Below, piece after piece: positions 8,771 to 17,330 of a DNA stretch of 64,000 nt (the first letter of the stretch is position 1; each line of letters starts with the position of its first letter). The stretch lies in assembly GCF_030813715.1 (NCBI RefSeq), contig NZ_JAUSUZ010000001.1, forward strand, positions 1,736,001 to 1,800,000. The letters run 5' to 3'. The notes below the pieces were generated by a model that saw only the letters and a program-made list of their open reading frames with translations, was not told where the DNA came from and did no database searches. This stretch comes from Catenuloplanes indicus. GTDB lineage: Bacteria; Actinomycetota; Actinomycetes; Mycobacteriales; Micromonosporaceae. A program made the position numbers and the translations under genes.

Positions 8771-9931
8771 ATGCGGCCACGCCTGAAGGACGCGCTCCAC
8801 CAGCGGGACGGCGCGGACCTGCGACTGGTCTACGACAGGCGCTTCCAGCTCCTGATCAACGATCCGGACGGTGCCGTCGAGCGGCTGGTGAGGCTGCTGG
8901 CCGAGGGCGGCCGCACCGTCGCGGAGCTGGCCGCGGCGCTGTCCGTGCCGGAGGCGGACGTGATCACCGCGATCGGCGCGCTGGACCGGCACGGGATGCT
9001 CGAGGACGGCGACCGGCTCGGCCGGTACGGGCCGGACGCGGCCGAGCGGCACCACAGCAACCTCGCGTTCTTCGAGTCGTTCGCCTCGCTGGCCACCAGC
9101 CGCGAGGACCTGCGGCAGAAGCTGGCCGGCGCGCACGTCCTGGTGCTCGGCACCGGCGGCCTGAACTCCAACGTCATCCCGCACCTGGCCGGTCTCGGCG
9201 TGGGCCGGCTGACACTGCTGGACCGTGACGTGGTCGAGACCCGCAACTTCGCCCGCCAGTTCCTCTACCGCTGGGACGACCGCGGCGCCCGCAAGGTCGA
9301 ACGCGCCGGCGCCTGGGTGCGCGCGTTCGACCCGCGAATCGAGGTGCACACCGTCGACGGCGAGGTCGACGGCCCGGAACGCGTCGCCGAACTACTCGAC
9401 CGGTACGCCCCGGACGTGGTCGCGTCCGGCATCGACCGGCCCGGCGACGTCGACCGGTGGGTCAACGCCGCCTGCGTCCCGCGCGGCGTGCCGTGGGTGC
9501 GCGGCGGCATGTGGGTCACCCAGGGCGTGGTCTACTCCGTCGACGCACGCCGCGGCGCCTGCCTGGAGTGTTTCCCGCCCGGCGCGGACGGGTCGGTGCC
9601 CGGCGAGGAGAACGATCCGGACGCCGCGCATCTGCGCGCGGCCCGGCTGCTCTACCGCAGCCGTCCCTCGGTCAACCGCGGCATCGGCCCGGTCGCCGGG
9701 CTGCTCGGCGCGTACGCCGCGTTCGAGGTGCTGCGCTACCTGACCGGTTTCGAGCCGCCCGCCTACGCGGGCCGGCCACTACTGATCGACTTCGCCGACG
9801 GCTGCACCACCAGCCGCGTCGACTGGCCGCGCGACCCGGACTGCCCGGTCTGCGGCGGCTCCCCCGGCTCCGTCGCCGTGACCGGCGGCGACGGCATCGC
9901 GCCGATACGGGAGGAGGTGACCACACCATGA
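8771..9931 (+). CDS. E1/ThiF/MccB-like peptide-adenylating enzyme
   Basis: A 386-aa member of the E1-like (ThiF/MoeB/HesA) family. Residues 1-~105 form a small winged-helix-like domain (NDPDGAVERLVRLLAEGGRT, then TVAELAAALSVPEADVITAI), reminiscent of the peptide-binding RRE/PqqD-like domain at the N-terminus of MccB and TOMM-type ThiF proteins. The Rossmann core has VLVLGTGGLNSNVIPHLAG (~125), LLDRDVVETRNFARQ and a zinc tetracysteine made of C264/C267 and C358/C361. Such enzymes adenylate a peptide or protein C-terminus. No thiS, thiG or moaD homologue lies nearby. The stop overlaps the ATG of the 20-residue peptide (ATGA), so the two are translationally coupled. Confidence 0.85.
   Translation: MRPRLKDALHQRDGADLRLVYDRRFQLLINDPDGAVERLVRLLAEGGRTVAELAAALSVPEADVITAIGALDRHGMLEDGDRLGRYGPDAAERHHSNLAFFESFASLATSREDLRQKLAGAHVLVLGTGGLNSNVIPHLAGLGVGRLTLLDRDVVETRNFARQFLYRWDDRGARKVERAGAWVRAFDPRIEVHTVDGEVDGPERVAELLDRYAPDVVASGIDRPGDVDRWVNAACVPRGVPWVRGGMWVTQGVVYSVDARRGACLECFPPGADGSVPGEENDPDAAHLRAARLLYRSRPSVNRGIGPVAGLLGAYAAFEVLRYLTGFEPPAYAGRPLLIDFADGCTTSRVDWPRDPDCPVCGGSPGSVAVTGGDGIAPIREEVTTP
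9909..9920 (+). promoter_or_regulatory. Strong ribosome-binding site of the 20-residue peptide
   Basis: GGGAGGAGGTGA lies inside the end of the adenylating-enzyme gene and ends seven bases before the ATG at 9928. It is one of the best Shine-Dalgarno matches in the window. This supports real translation of a very short ORF that would otherwise be dismissed. Confidence 0.7.
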
Positions 9932-9990
9932 CGATCGAGATCCGTCGCATCGAGGACGCTCGCCTGACCAGCCAGCCCAGCGACTCCTGA
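9928..9990 (+). CDS. 20-residue peptide, candidate RiPP precursor
   Basis: The predicted product is MTIEIRRIEDARLTSQPSDS. It starts on the ATGA that also ends the adenylating-enzyme gene, has a near-perfect ribosome site, and is followed after 38 bp by the membrane protease. Very short precursors beside an E1-like enzyme are known: MccA (7 residues) with MccB, and the pantocin precursor with PaaA. By analogy the N-terminal TIEIRRIEDARL part could be leader and LTSQPSDS the modified end. The peptide has no Cys and no C-terminal Asn, so neither microcin C chemistry nor thiazole formation fits exactly. A mere coupling peptide is the main alternative. Confidence 0.6.
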   Translation: MTIEIRRIEDARLTSQPSDS

Positions 9991-10028
9991 GCACGCCCGT
10001 CGCACGACGAGGAAGGGACCGGCCCGGC

Positions 10029-11198
10029 ATGCATCACGACCGCCTCGTGGTCACCCACGACGGATCCGCGTACGTGCTGGGCCGGCCCGACCTCGGCGTC
10101 TACGTCGCGGTCCCGGAGCCCGGGGCCGTGTTCGTCCGCACGCTGCAGGAGACCGGGTCGGTCGAGGACGCGACCGCCCGGGCCTCCGAGGTCGCCGGCG
10201 AGCCGGTCGACGGCGCCGCGTTCCTGGAGGGCCTGGCCGGGGCCGGGCTGCTGGACCCGCCGCAGGTCACGCGGGGCAGGTGGATCGCGGGTGTCGACCC
10301 GGCCGTCGTAGCGCCGCTGTTCGGCCCGGTCGCCTGGTGCGTCTACGGCCTGGCGGCGGTGACCGCGATCGGGCTGCTGATCGCCCGGCCGGAGTTGCGC
10401 CCGTCGTTCGCGGACGCGCTTTTCCTGCCCGACCCGGTGCTGTCCACACTGATCTTCCTGGTGATGGGTCACCTGGTGGTGGCGATGCACGAGACGTGGC
10501 ACTGGCTGGCCGGCCGCGCCGCCGGCGTCCCGGCCGCGTTCCGGGTCAGCTACCGCGGCTTCTACCTGGTCTTCGAGACCGATCTGAGTCACCTGAACGC
10601 GCTGCCGCGCCGCAGCCGGTACGGGCCGTTCCTGGCCGGGATGGCGCTCGACGCCACCGTGCTCGCGGTCGCGCTGCTGCTGCGGCTGGCCCACCACACC
10701 GAGCTGCTCATGCTCGCCCCGCTGGCCGACCGGCTGCTCGCCGCGCTGGTCCTGATCACGGTGTACGCGCTGGTCTGGCAGTGCGCGGGCGTGTTCCTGC
10801 GCACCGACGCCTACGCGGTGCTGGCCAACGCGCTGCGCTGCCACAACCTCTACCGGGCCACCCAGCTCGTCACCAAGCGGCGGCTGTGGCGGCTGACCGC
10901 GGACGAGGCCGCGGAGCTGGCGGCCGTCAGCGCGCACGATCACCGGGTGGCGCGCTGGTTCGGGATCGTCCACCTGGCCGGCGGCGCGGTCCTCGGCTGG
11001 GCGCTCGTCACGCTGGTACTGCCGTACCTGGTGACGATGAGCGGCTGGCTGCTGACGAATCTGCGCGATCCGGACCCGGCGGGCCTGCCGTTCTGGGAAT
11101 CGATCGCGGTGCTGCTCATCCTGCTGTTGCAGTGGGCCGGGCCGCCGCTGCTGGCCGTGCGGGAGCGCCGGATGCGACGCGCCGGCGCCCTGCACTGA
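10029..11198 (+). CDS. M50-type membrane zinc peptidase of RiPP clusters
   Basis: A 389-aa polytopic membrane protein. Residues 1-~80 resemble a PqqD-like recognition domain (YVLGRPDLGVYVAVPEPGAV). Hydrophobic helices begin near 97. Helix ~140-160 carries HETWH at 154-158 in the context HETWHWLAGRAAGVP, which matches the HExxH signature of site-2 (M50) proteases. A downstream RTDAYAVLANAL probably supplies the third metal ligand, as in the putative peptide zinc metalloproteases of the YydH type. It could remove the leader and export or release the mature peptide. AGGAAGGGA precedes the ATG. It lies 38 bp after the small peptide and 59 bp before the SARP gene. Confidence 0.8.
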   Translation: MHHDRLVVTHDGSAYVLGRPDLGVYVAVPEPGAVFVRTLQETGSVEDATARASEVAGEPVDGAAFLEGLAGAGLLDPPQVTRGRWIAGVDPAVVAPLFGPVAWCVYGLAAVTAIGLLIARPELRPSFADALFLPDPVLSTLIFLVMGHLVVAMHETWHWLAGRAAGVPAAFRVSYRGFYLVFETDLSHLNALPRRSRYGPFLAGMALDATVLAVALLLRLAHHTELLMLAPLADRLLAALVLITVYALVWQCAGVFLRTDAYAVLANALRCHNLYRATQLVTKRRLWRLTADEAAELAAVSAHDHRVARWFGIVHLAGGAVLGWALVTLVLPYLVTMSGWLLTNLRDPDPAGLPFWESIAVLLILLLQWAGPPLLAVRERRMRRAGALH

Positions 11199-11257
11199 CT
11201 GGCACCGGACGTTTACCTTGAGGACTTCGTCGATACGGGGTCCATAAGGGAGACGAT

Positions 11258-14200
11258 GTGCGCTTTGCGGTGCTCGGACCACTTCTGATCACAGGACCGG
11301 CCGGGCAGCCGGTCGTCGTCGCACGGCCGCAGCAGCGGACGGTGCTGCACGTGCTGCTCGCCAGGGCCGGTGCGGCCGTGCCGCCGGACACGCTGGCGGG
11401 CGCGCTGTGGGGGCCCGCGGCCGGGCGGCGCGCACCAGGCGCGCTGCGCGTGCTGGTCCACCATCTGCGCCGGGTGCTCGGCGCGGACCGGATCGTGCGG
11501 GAACCGGGCGGGTTCGTGCTCCGGGTCGCGGACGGTGAGCTGGACGCGCACGAGTTCCTGGCGCTGCTCGACGAGGCCGGAGGCGGTGAGCCGGAACGGG
11601 CCCGCGGGTTGTTGCGGCGGGCGCTGGGATTGTGGCGAGGAGCGGCCTTTCAGGACGACGACTCCGGGGACCCGGTCCGGGCGGTGGCGGCGCGGCTGAC
11701 GGAGCGCCGGCTGACCGCGTACGAGGACCTGTTCGACCTGGAGCTGCGGCGTGGCGCGTACCGGCAGGTGTGCGCGGAGACGCTGGCGGTGGTGCGCGAG
11801 CATCCGCTGCGGGAGCAGTTGGTGGCGCAGGCGATGACGGCGCTGGCCGGCAGCGAGCGGACCGCGGAGGCGCTGCAGCTGTACGAACGGACCCGGCTGC
11901 TGCTGGCGGAGGAGCTGGGCACAGACCCGGGAGCCCGGCTGCGGGACCTGTACGCCGAGCTGCTGGCCCCGTCCCGCACACACCTGGGCATGCCCGCCAC
12001 GGACGTCCCACCGGAACGAGACCCGCACACCGGGTGCCGGATCGTACCGGCGCAGCTGCCGCCGAGCACCGCGCACTTCACCGCGCGCGGCGCGGAGGTG
12101 GCCCGGCTGAGCGCGCGGCTGCGGGCCGCCGGTGCCGGGCCGGTGCGGTGCGGGGTGGCCGGGATGGGTGGGATCGGCAAGACGGCACTGGCCGTGGAGG
12201 CGAGCCGGCGCGTCGCCGCCGCGTTCCCGGACGGGCAGCTCTTCGTCGATCTGCGTGGCGGCGAGCCGGAGCCGGCCGACCCGGGCCGGGTCCTCGGCGC
12301 GTTCCTGCGGGCGCTCGGTGTGGCCTCGTCCGCGGTACCGGCCGGTGCGGAGGAGCGGGCGGCGCTGTTCCGCAGCCGGGTCGCGGACCTGCGGATCCTG
12401 GTGGTGCTCGACAACGCGGCAGGTGAGGCGCAGGTTCATCCGCTGCTGCCGGCCGGGCCCGGCTGCGCCGTGCTGATCACCTCGCGGGCCCGGATGACGG
12501 CACTGGACGGCGTCGACTGGACCGACCTCGGCCTGCTCGACCCCGCCGACGGCGCCCGGCTGCTGCACGCGGTCGCCGGCCGTGGCACGGACGAGCCGGC
12601 CGCGACCGCGGAGGTCGTCGACCTGTGCGGCCGGCTGCCGCTGGCGATCCGGATCGCCGGCGCCCGGGTGCTCGGCCGTCCGCACTGGGACGTCGCACGG
12701 CTGGCCGACGCGCTGCGCGACGAGCGTGGCCGGCTGGACGAGCTGACCGTCGGTGATCTGGCCGTGCGTGGCTCGCTGCGGCTGAGCTACCAGGCGCTGC
12801 CGGACGACGCGGCCCGGTTGCTGCGCCGGCTGGGCCTGCTCGGCGGCGACGACCTGAACGCGTGGGTCGCCGCGACGCTGCTGGACACGCCGATCGCGGA
12901 GGCGGAACGACTTCTCGACCTGCTGGTCGACGCGCAGCTGGTGCGGATCACCGGCGCCGGACCCGGATCACATCTCCGGTACGGGCTGCACGACCTGGTC
13001 CGGCTCTACGCCCGCGAGCGTGCGGATGCCGAGGAGAGCACCGCCGGCCGGGAGGCTGCGCTGGCACGGACCTGGACCACACTGGCGGACATCGCCACCG
13101 AGGCCGACCGGCGCGCGCCGCTGCGGGTGCTGACCGCGGTCGCCGCCGTCACCGGCGCCGCGCCGCCGGACGAGCCGTGGATCGACGCGCTGCTGGCCGA
13201 CCCCGCAGCCTGGTACGACGCGGAACGCAACCGGCTGATCGAGGGCGCGCACACCGCGTCGGGCGAGGCCGCCTGGCGGATCCCGGCCGCGTCGATGCTG
13301 GAGTTCCAGACCCGCGGCCTGTTCCGCGACTGGCGTGACACGCACCGGCTCGGGCTGCGGGCGGCGGTCGCCGCCGGCGACCTCACCGCCCGGGCGCTGA
13401 TGCACCGCAACCTCGCCCAGCTGGAGATCTTCGGCGGTGACGGTGACTGGCAGCGGGGCGCCACCGAGGCACAGGCGGCGCTGGAACTGTTCCGGCACGC
13501 CGGGATCCCGCTCGGCGAGGCCGACGCACTGCTCCTGCTCTCCGCGGCCGCACTGCGGCAGGGTGACCTCGGTACGGCGCTGCCACCGGCGCGGGAAGGG
13601 CTGCGGATCGCACGGGCCGCGGGCGACCGGCGGGCCGAGGCGAATCTGCTGCACCAGGTCGGCTGGATCCACCGGATGAGCGGTGACCTGGACACCGCAC
13701 GGGAACGGCTCGGCGAGGGCCTGCGGCTGGCCGGGGACGGCGGCTTCACCCGGCTGCTGATCTGGCTGTCGATCGCGGTCGGCATCGTGCACCGCGATCG
13801 CGACGACCTGGTCGCGGCGGATCATCACCTTCGGCAGGCGCTGACCGCCGCGCGCGAGGCCCGCCTCGACGGTGACACCGCCAGCATCCTCACCCATCTC
13901 GCCGCGCTCCGACGGCGGCGCGGCGACCCGGCCGGCGCACGCGCGACCGCCGAGGAGAGCCTGCGGCTGTGCCGCGCCGTCGGACTGGTCTTCAACGAGG
14001 CCCAGACGCTGATCACGCTCGGTGAGATCGCCATCGACCTCGGCGACGGCACCCACGCCCACGGACTTCTCACCGCCGGCCGCGACCGGATGGAGCGACT
14101 CTCCTCCGTCCACGGCCGGGCCCAGGCCTGGAGGGCCCTCGGCGACGCCGAGTCCCTGCGCGGCCGTCCGGACGCGGCCCGCGACGCCCGCGTCGAGGCG

Positions 14201-14386
14201 CGACGCCTGTTCCACCGGGCCGGCGACGCCGCGGCGGCCGGCGCGCTCGACTCCCTGCTCACCGGCCCGCCCGGTACGGACGACGCTCGCGGTCCACAGG
14301 ATCCCGGACACACCGTGCCGGAGGACGGACGGGGAACCCGCCACAGCGATCCTGACGAATATCGAACCCGTCACGCACCTGGTTAG
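11258..14386 (+). CDS. SARP regulator with NB-ARC and TPR domains (cluster-linked)
   Basis: A 1042-aa AfsR-type activator. It has a winged helix from residue 1 (RFAVLGPLLITGPAGQPV), a BTAD domain to ~245, and an NB-ARC ATPase with P-loop GMGGIGKTALA near 302, ILVVLDNAAGEA and LCGRLPLAIRIAGA. Long TPR-like helices run from ~600 to ~1000. The start is GTG at 11258 with AAGGGAGA before it. It is co-directional with the E1-peptide-peptidase genes and 59 bp after them, and that operon has a SARP-like operator at 8685. I infer it is the pathway-specific activator. A 14-bp hairpin follows. Its NB-ARC is only moderately similar to that of the gene at 4095. Confidence 0.88.
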   Translation: MRFAVLGPLLITGPAGQPVVVARPQQRTVLHVLLARAGAAVPPDTLAGALWGPAAGRRAPGALRVLVHHLRRVLGADRIVREPGGFVLRVADGELDAHEFLALLDEAGGGEPERARGLLRRALGLWRGAAFQDDDSGDPVRAVAARLTERRLTAYEDLFDLELRRGAYRQVCAETLAVVREHPLREQLVAQAMTALAGSERTAEALQLYERTRLLLAEELGTDPGARLRDLYAELLAPSRTHLGMPATDVPPERDPHTGCRIVPAQLPPSTAHFTARGAEVARLSARLRAAGAGPVRCGVAGMGGIGKTALAVEASRRVAAAFPDGQLFVDLRGGEPEPADPGRVLGAFLRALGVASSAVPAGAEERAALFRSRVADLRILVVLDNAAGEAQVHPLLPAGPGCAVLITSRARMTALDGVDWTDLGLLDPADGARLLHAVAGRGTDEPAATAEVVDLCGRLPLAIRIAGARVLGRPHWDVARLADALRDERGRLDELTVGDLAVRGSLRLSYQALPDDAARLLRRLGLLGGDDLNAWVAATLLDTPIAEAERLLDLLVDAQLVRITGAGPGSHLRYGLHDLVRLYARERADAEESTAGREAALARTWTTLADIATEADRRAPLRVLTAVAAVTGAAPPDEPWIDALLADPAAWYDAERNRLIEGAHTASGEAAWRIPAASMLEFQTRGLFRDWRDTHRLGLRAAVAAGDLTARALMHRNLAQLEIFGGDGDWQRGATEAQAALELFRHAGIPLGEADALLLLSAAALRQGDLGTALPPAREGLRIARAAGDRRAEANLLHQVGWIHRMSGDLDTARERLGEGLRLAGDGGFTRLLIWLSIAVGIVHRDRDDLVAADHHLRQALTAAREARLDGDTASILTHLAALRRRRGDPAGARATAEESLRLCRAVGLVFNEAQTLITLGEIAIDLGDGTHAHGLLTAGRDRMERLSSVHGRAQAWRALGDAESLRGRPDAARDARVEARRLFHRAGDAAAAGALDSLLTGPPGTDDARGPQDPGHTVPEDGRGTRHSDPDEYRTRHAPG

Positions 14387-14392
14387 AGTTCC

Positions 14393-14442
14393 TGTCGACG
14401 TGGGAGCCGGAGCGAGGCGCGGCCCCGTCTCCCACGTCGACA
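14393..14442. terminator. Bidirectional hairpin between convergent genes
   Basis: TGTCGACGTGGGAG (14393-14406) pairs perfectly over 14 bp with CTCCCACGTCGACA (14429-14442), with a 22-base loop. It lies seven bases after the SARP stop and 60 bases from the end of the converging glycosyltransferase gene. It could serve as terminator for both strands. Confidence 0.7.
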
Positions 14443-14502
14443 CAGGCTCTGGCCGAGCCGGACCGTCCTCGACGTTGCTGGGGCACCGGCCGGGCGACGA
14501 TG

Positions 14503-15711
14503 TCAGGCTGCGGCACCCCGGCGCCCCCAGCGGTCGTCGGTGATGGTGAGCAGTGCCCACAGCCGGTTCGGGATGAGCAGAGCGGCGTGCAGCACCCCGT
14601 ACAGCGCGAAGCGGGTGAACCGCAGGTCGCGAGTACGCCAGACGCCGTATCCGCAGTACGCCACCGCCGCCCCCGCGTATCCGGCGAGGTACCACGGCAG
14701 GCCGGAGGTACCGGCCAGCGCGGCGTGCAGTACCACCAGTAGCGCCGACGAACCGAGCAGCAACGGCGCGCACACCTGCATGGCCGCGTCCAGGACCAGG
14801 TACGCACCGAGTCTGGGCAGCTGTCCGGCGATGCCGAGCGTGTCGCGGTAGGTGCACCGGTTCCACCGCAGCTGCTGACGCAGGAACGGCCGGATGCGGT
14901 CCGGCGCCGTGGTGACCGCCCGGGCGCGGGCCGCATAGACGGTACGGCTGCCGACCTGCAGGATCAGGTTGGTCAGGTAGCGGTCCTCGCCGTAGGTGCT
15001 GCGCCGGCCCAGGAACCGCTGGTTCACATAGTCGTCGAGGACCTTCTCCAGCACCGAGCGCCGGTACGCGGAGAACGGCCCGGAGCAGCACAGCACCGCG
15101 CCGAACAGGGACTGGGCGGCGCGTTCCTGGTTACAGGCGTACCAGTAGCGCACGTCGATCAGCCGGGTCAGCCAGTTCTCGTCGCGATTCGCGGCCGTCA
15201 TCTCGCCCATGGCGGCGCCGACGTTCGGCTCGTCCAGGGCGCCGACGATGTGCCGGATACCGTCCGGCGCGATCATGGTGTCCGAGTCGACGGCGACGAT
15301 GACGTCACCGTCGGTCTCGTTGATCACATGGACCTGTGCGTACCGTTTGCCTCTGTTGCGCGGCAGTAGGAACACATGGAATCCGCGGTCGAGCCGGAAG
15401 CGCTCGAAGACCGGCAGCAGTGCGGCGCGGTTGGGTGAGCCGTCGTCCACCACGTGCACGGCCAGACGACCCGGGTAGTCCTGCGCGGCGAGCGACTCGA
15501 GGCACGCGGCAAGCGTCGCCGGTTTCTCGTTGAAGCACGGGACGATCACGTCGACGGCCGGGTACAGCCGTTCCGACCCGCGCGCGGGTGTGTGCCGCCG
15601 AGCGCGCTCCGCGAACGCGACCTGCAGGGTCAGGTAGCCGAGCACGGCCACCAAATAGGTGCCGAAGACGAGCGGCAGGGCCACGTCGAGCGCCCCGGCG
15701 ACATTGGACAC
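14503..15711 (-). CDS. NodC/hyaluronan-synthase-like family 2 glycosyltransferase
   Basis: A 402-aa membrane-bound processive-type glycosyltransferase. One N-terminal helix precedes the GT-A domain, which shows DVIVPCFNE, VVDDGSPN, the UDP-sugar/metal motif VDSDT, the acceptor motif GEDRYLTN and the polymerase motif QQLRW. Three or four C-terminal helices follow. These are the motifs of NodC, HAS and related chitin or hyaluronan synthases, so the substrate is probably UDP-GlcNAc or another UDP-sugar; the polymer cannot be told. It is the last gene of the minus-strand operon, 21 bp after AcpS. Whether it glycosylates the operon product or makes a surface polysaccharide is open. Confidence 0.82.
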   Translation of the reverse strand: MSNVAGALDVALPLVFGTYLVAVLGYLTLQVAFAERARRHTPARGSERLYPAVDVIVPCFNEKPATLAACLESLAAQDYPGRLAVHVVDDGSPNRAALLPVFERFRLDRGFHVFLLPRNRGKRYAQVHVINETDGDVIVAVDSDTMIAPDGIRHIVGALDEPNVGAAMGEMTAANRDENWLTRLIDVRYWYACNQERAAQSLFGAVLCCSGPFSAYRRSVLEKVLDDYVNQRFLGRRSTYGEDRYLTNLILQVGSRTVYAARARAVTTAPDRIRPFLRQQLRWNRCTYRDTLGIAGQLPRLGAYLVLDAAMQVCAPLLLGSSALLVVLHAALAGTSGLPWYLAGYAGAAVAYCGYGVWRTRDLRFTRFALYGVLHAALLIPNRLWALLTITDDRWGRRGAAA

Positions 15712-15732
15712 GGTGATCTCCTTGTCTGACCG

Positions 15733-16131
15733 TCACCAGCCGGCGGCCACAGCGGCGACCAAGCTGTCCTTGTGTGTGATGGAGACGCTGATCGCACGGA
15801 TGCCGGCCCTGGTGGCCGCAGCGGCGGCACTGGCCACCAACTCCACCTCCGGTGCTCCGCCCGTGCCCCGTGGCAGGCGGATGTCACGTGGTAGGACGCC
15901 CTGGAACAGGCCGGTGCCCAGGACCTTGAGTACGGCCTCCTTGGCCGCGAACCGGGCGGCCAGGTACTCACGCCGGCGGCTCGCGGCCATCGTGCCGGCC
16001 TGGGACCGCTCCTGCGGTGCGTACACGTAGTTCATGAACCAGGCCCGTTCGGTGAGCTGGTCCAGCTCGGACAGCGCCAGCAGGTCGAGGCCCAGGCGCA
16101 GTGCCGGTGGGTCCGGGGGCCTGCCGGTCAC
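15733..16131 (-). CDS. acpS: Holo-ACP synthase (4'-phosphopantetheinyl transferase)
   Basis: A 132-aa AcpS-type transferase that moves 4'-phosphopantetheine from CoA to a carrier protein serine. The start is GTG at 16131, which overlaps the stop of the preceding dehydrogenase (GTGA) and gives the normal AcpS length; a longer reading to 16254 adds unrelated residues. The magnesium-binding motif LGLDLLALSELDQL and the second motif FAAKEAVLKVLGTG are both present, and SVSITHKDSLVAAVA ends the fold. The genome will also have a housekeeping AcpS, so this copy probably serves the ACP at 18716. The neighbours are all co-directional with overlaps or tiny gaps. Confidence 0.85.
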   Translation of the reverse strand: MTGRPPDPPALRLGLDLLALSELDQLTERAWFMNYVYAPQERSQAGTMAASRRREYLAARFAAKEAVLKVLGTGLFQGVLPRDIRLPRGTGGAPEVELVASAAAAATRAGIRAISVSITHKDSLVAAVAAGW

Positions 16132-17330
16132 GCCGCTCGTTCCGGGAAGAACGTGCCCTTGAGCAGGCCCTGAAAGATCGACTGCCGGTGTACGTTCGTG
16201 GTGCCCTCCATGTACTCGAAGCCGCGTACGTCCCGGCTGGCCTTGGCGAGCCACGGGTGCTCCAGCAGCGACCCGGGGCCGAGCAGGTCCACGGCGAGCA
16301 TCGTGGCCTCCGCGCCGACGTGGCCGGCACGCATCTTCACGGCGCCCACCCGGTGCGCGTTCACCACGCCCGCGTCGATGTCCGCGGCGACCTCGTACAC
16401 CAGCCGGCGGACGGCGCCGATACGGTGACGCATGGCCTCGAGCCGGGCCCGCTGCCCCGCCGGCAGGTGCGGTCGCTGCCGGGCCGCATAGTCACACGCC
16501 GCCTCGCCCACGCCGAGAGCCATTCCGGCGATGGTGGGCCGACAGCGCAGCAGGGTCGTCATGGCGCCGTGGAAGCCGCGCCGGCTGGGTGGCCGGTCGA
16601 GCCCGAGGACCTGTGCCGGCGCGACGCGTACGCCGTCGAACCGGAGGTGGCTCAGCCGCGCGCCGCGCAGGCCGACGGTGGGCAGCAGCTCACCGCGGAA
16701 GCCCGGGTCCGACGTGTCGGCCAGCACCGCCTCGATGCCCCACGGCCCGGGTGCCCGGCGGCAGAACACCACCCCCAGCTGCGCGCGGGCGCCGTTGCCG
16801 ACGAAGCGCTTGGCGCCGTTGAGCAGCCAGCCGTCGCCGTCCGGGGCGCGGTCGAGCCGGGTCTCCAGCTCCAGCACGGCGCTGCCCTTGTTCGGCTCGG
16901 TGAGCGCGAAGAAGGTCCACGTCGGGCCGGCCATCCGGGCGAAGTAGTCCGCACACTGCGCTTCGCTGCCCAGGGCGGCAACCGCGGCGCCGGACAGGGA
17001 CGGGCCGGGGCCGGCCAGCACCAGACCGGGATCACCGTACGAGACGGCCTCCAGCACCACCGTCCATTCCAGGCAGGACGTGCCGGTGAGCGTCACACCG
17101 TCCAGGTCCGGCGTCTCGTACTGGTAGCGCTGCGGGGTAGCCGCCGCGCGCAGTACCGCCACGGCGGGCAGGTCCAGCAGGGTGACGATGGCGTCGGGGT
17201 CACGTTCTATCGCCGCACCCGCCGCCCGGATGTCCGGCGCCATGTCGCGACAGTGGCGCAGCACCGTGGTCAACCGGGCGTCGAGCAGATCCGTGCCGAG
17301 TGGCGGGCCGGCGGTGGTCAGGTCAGGCAT
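16128..17330 (-). CDS. Acyl-CoA dehydrogenase-type flavoprotein
   Basis: A 400-aa FAD-dependent desaturase of the acyl-CoA dehydrogenase fold, probably acting on an acyl-ACP in this operon. It contains TWTFFALTEPNKGSA (FAD-binding middle domain), DGWLLNGAKRFVGNGA and the C-terminal helical bundle. The catalytic base is likely the Glu in FEYMEGTTNVHRQSIFQG. The ATG at 17330 is used because it fits the family and overlaps the previous gene by eight bases. Paired with a shorter relative directly upstream, it may work as a heterodimer. It could oxidise an aminoacyl- or beta-ketoacyl-derived thioester; the substrate is inferred only from context. Confidence 0.82.
   Translation of the reverse strand: MPDLTTAGPPLGTDLLDARLTTVLRHCRDMAPDIRAAGAAIERDPDAIVTLLDLPAVAVLRAAATPQRYQYETPDLDGVTLTGTSCLEWTVVLEAVSYGDPGLVLAGPGPSLSGAAVAALGSEAQCADYFARMAGPTWTFFALTEPNKGSAVLELETRLDRAPDGDGWLLNGAKRFVGNGARAQLGVVFCRRAPGPWGIEAVLADTSDPGFRGELLPTVGLRGARLSHLRFDGVRVAPAQVLGLDRPPSRRGFHGAMTTLLRCRPTIAGMALGVGEAACDYAARQRPHLPAGQRARLEAMRHRIGAVRRLVYEVAADIDAGVVNAHRVGAVKMRAGHVGAEATMLAVDLLGPGSLLEHPWLAKASRDVRGFEYMEGTTNVHRQSIFQGLLKGTFFPERAA

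Noticed and set aside
8771-9931. Assigning the E1-like gene to thiamine or molybdopterin synthesis
   Set aside because: No thiS, thiG, moaD or sulfurtransferase gene is near. The N-terminal recognition-like domain and the peptide and protease neighbours fit a peptide pathway better.
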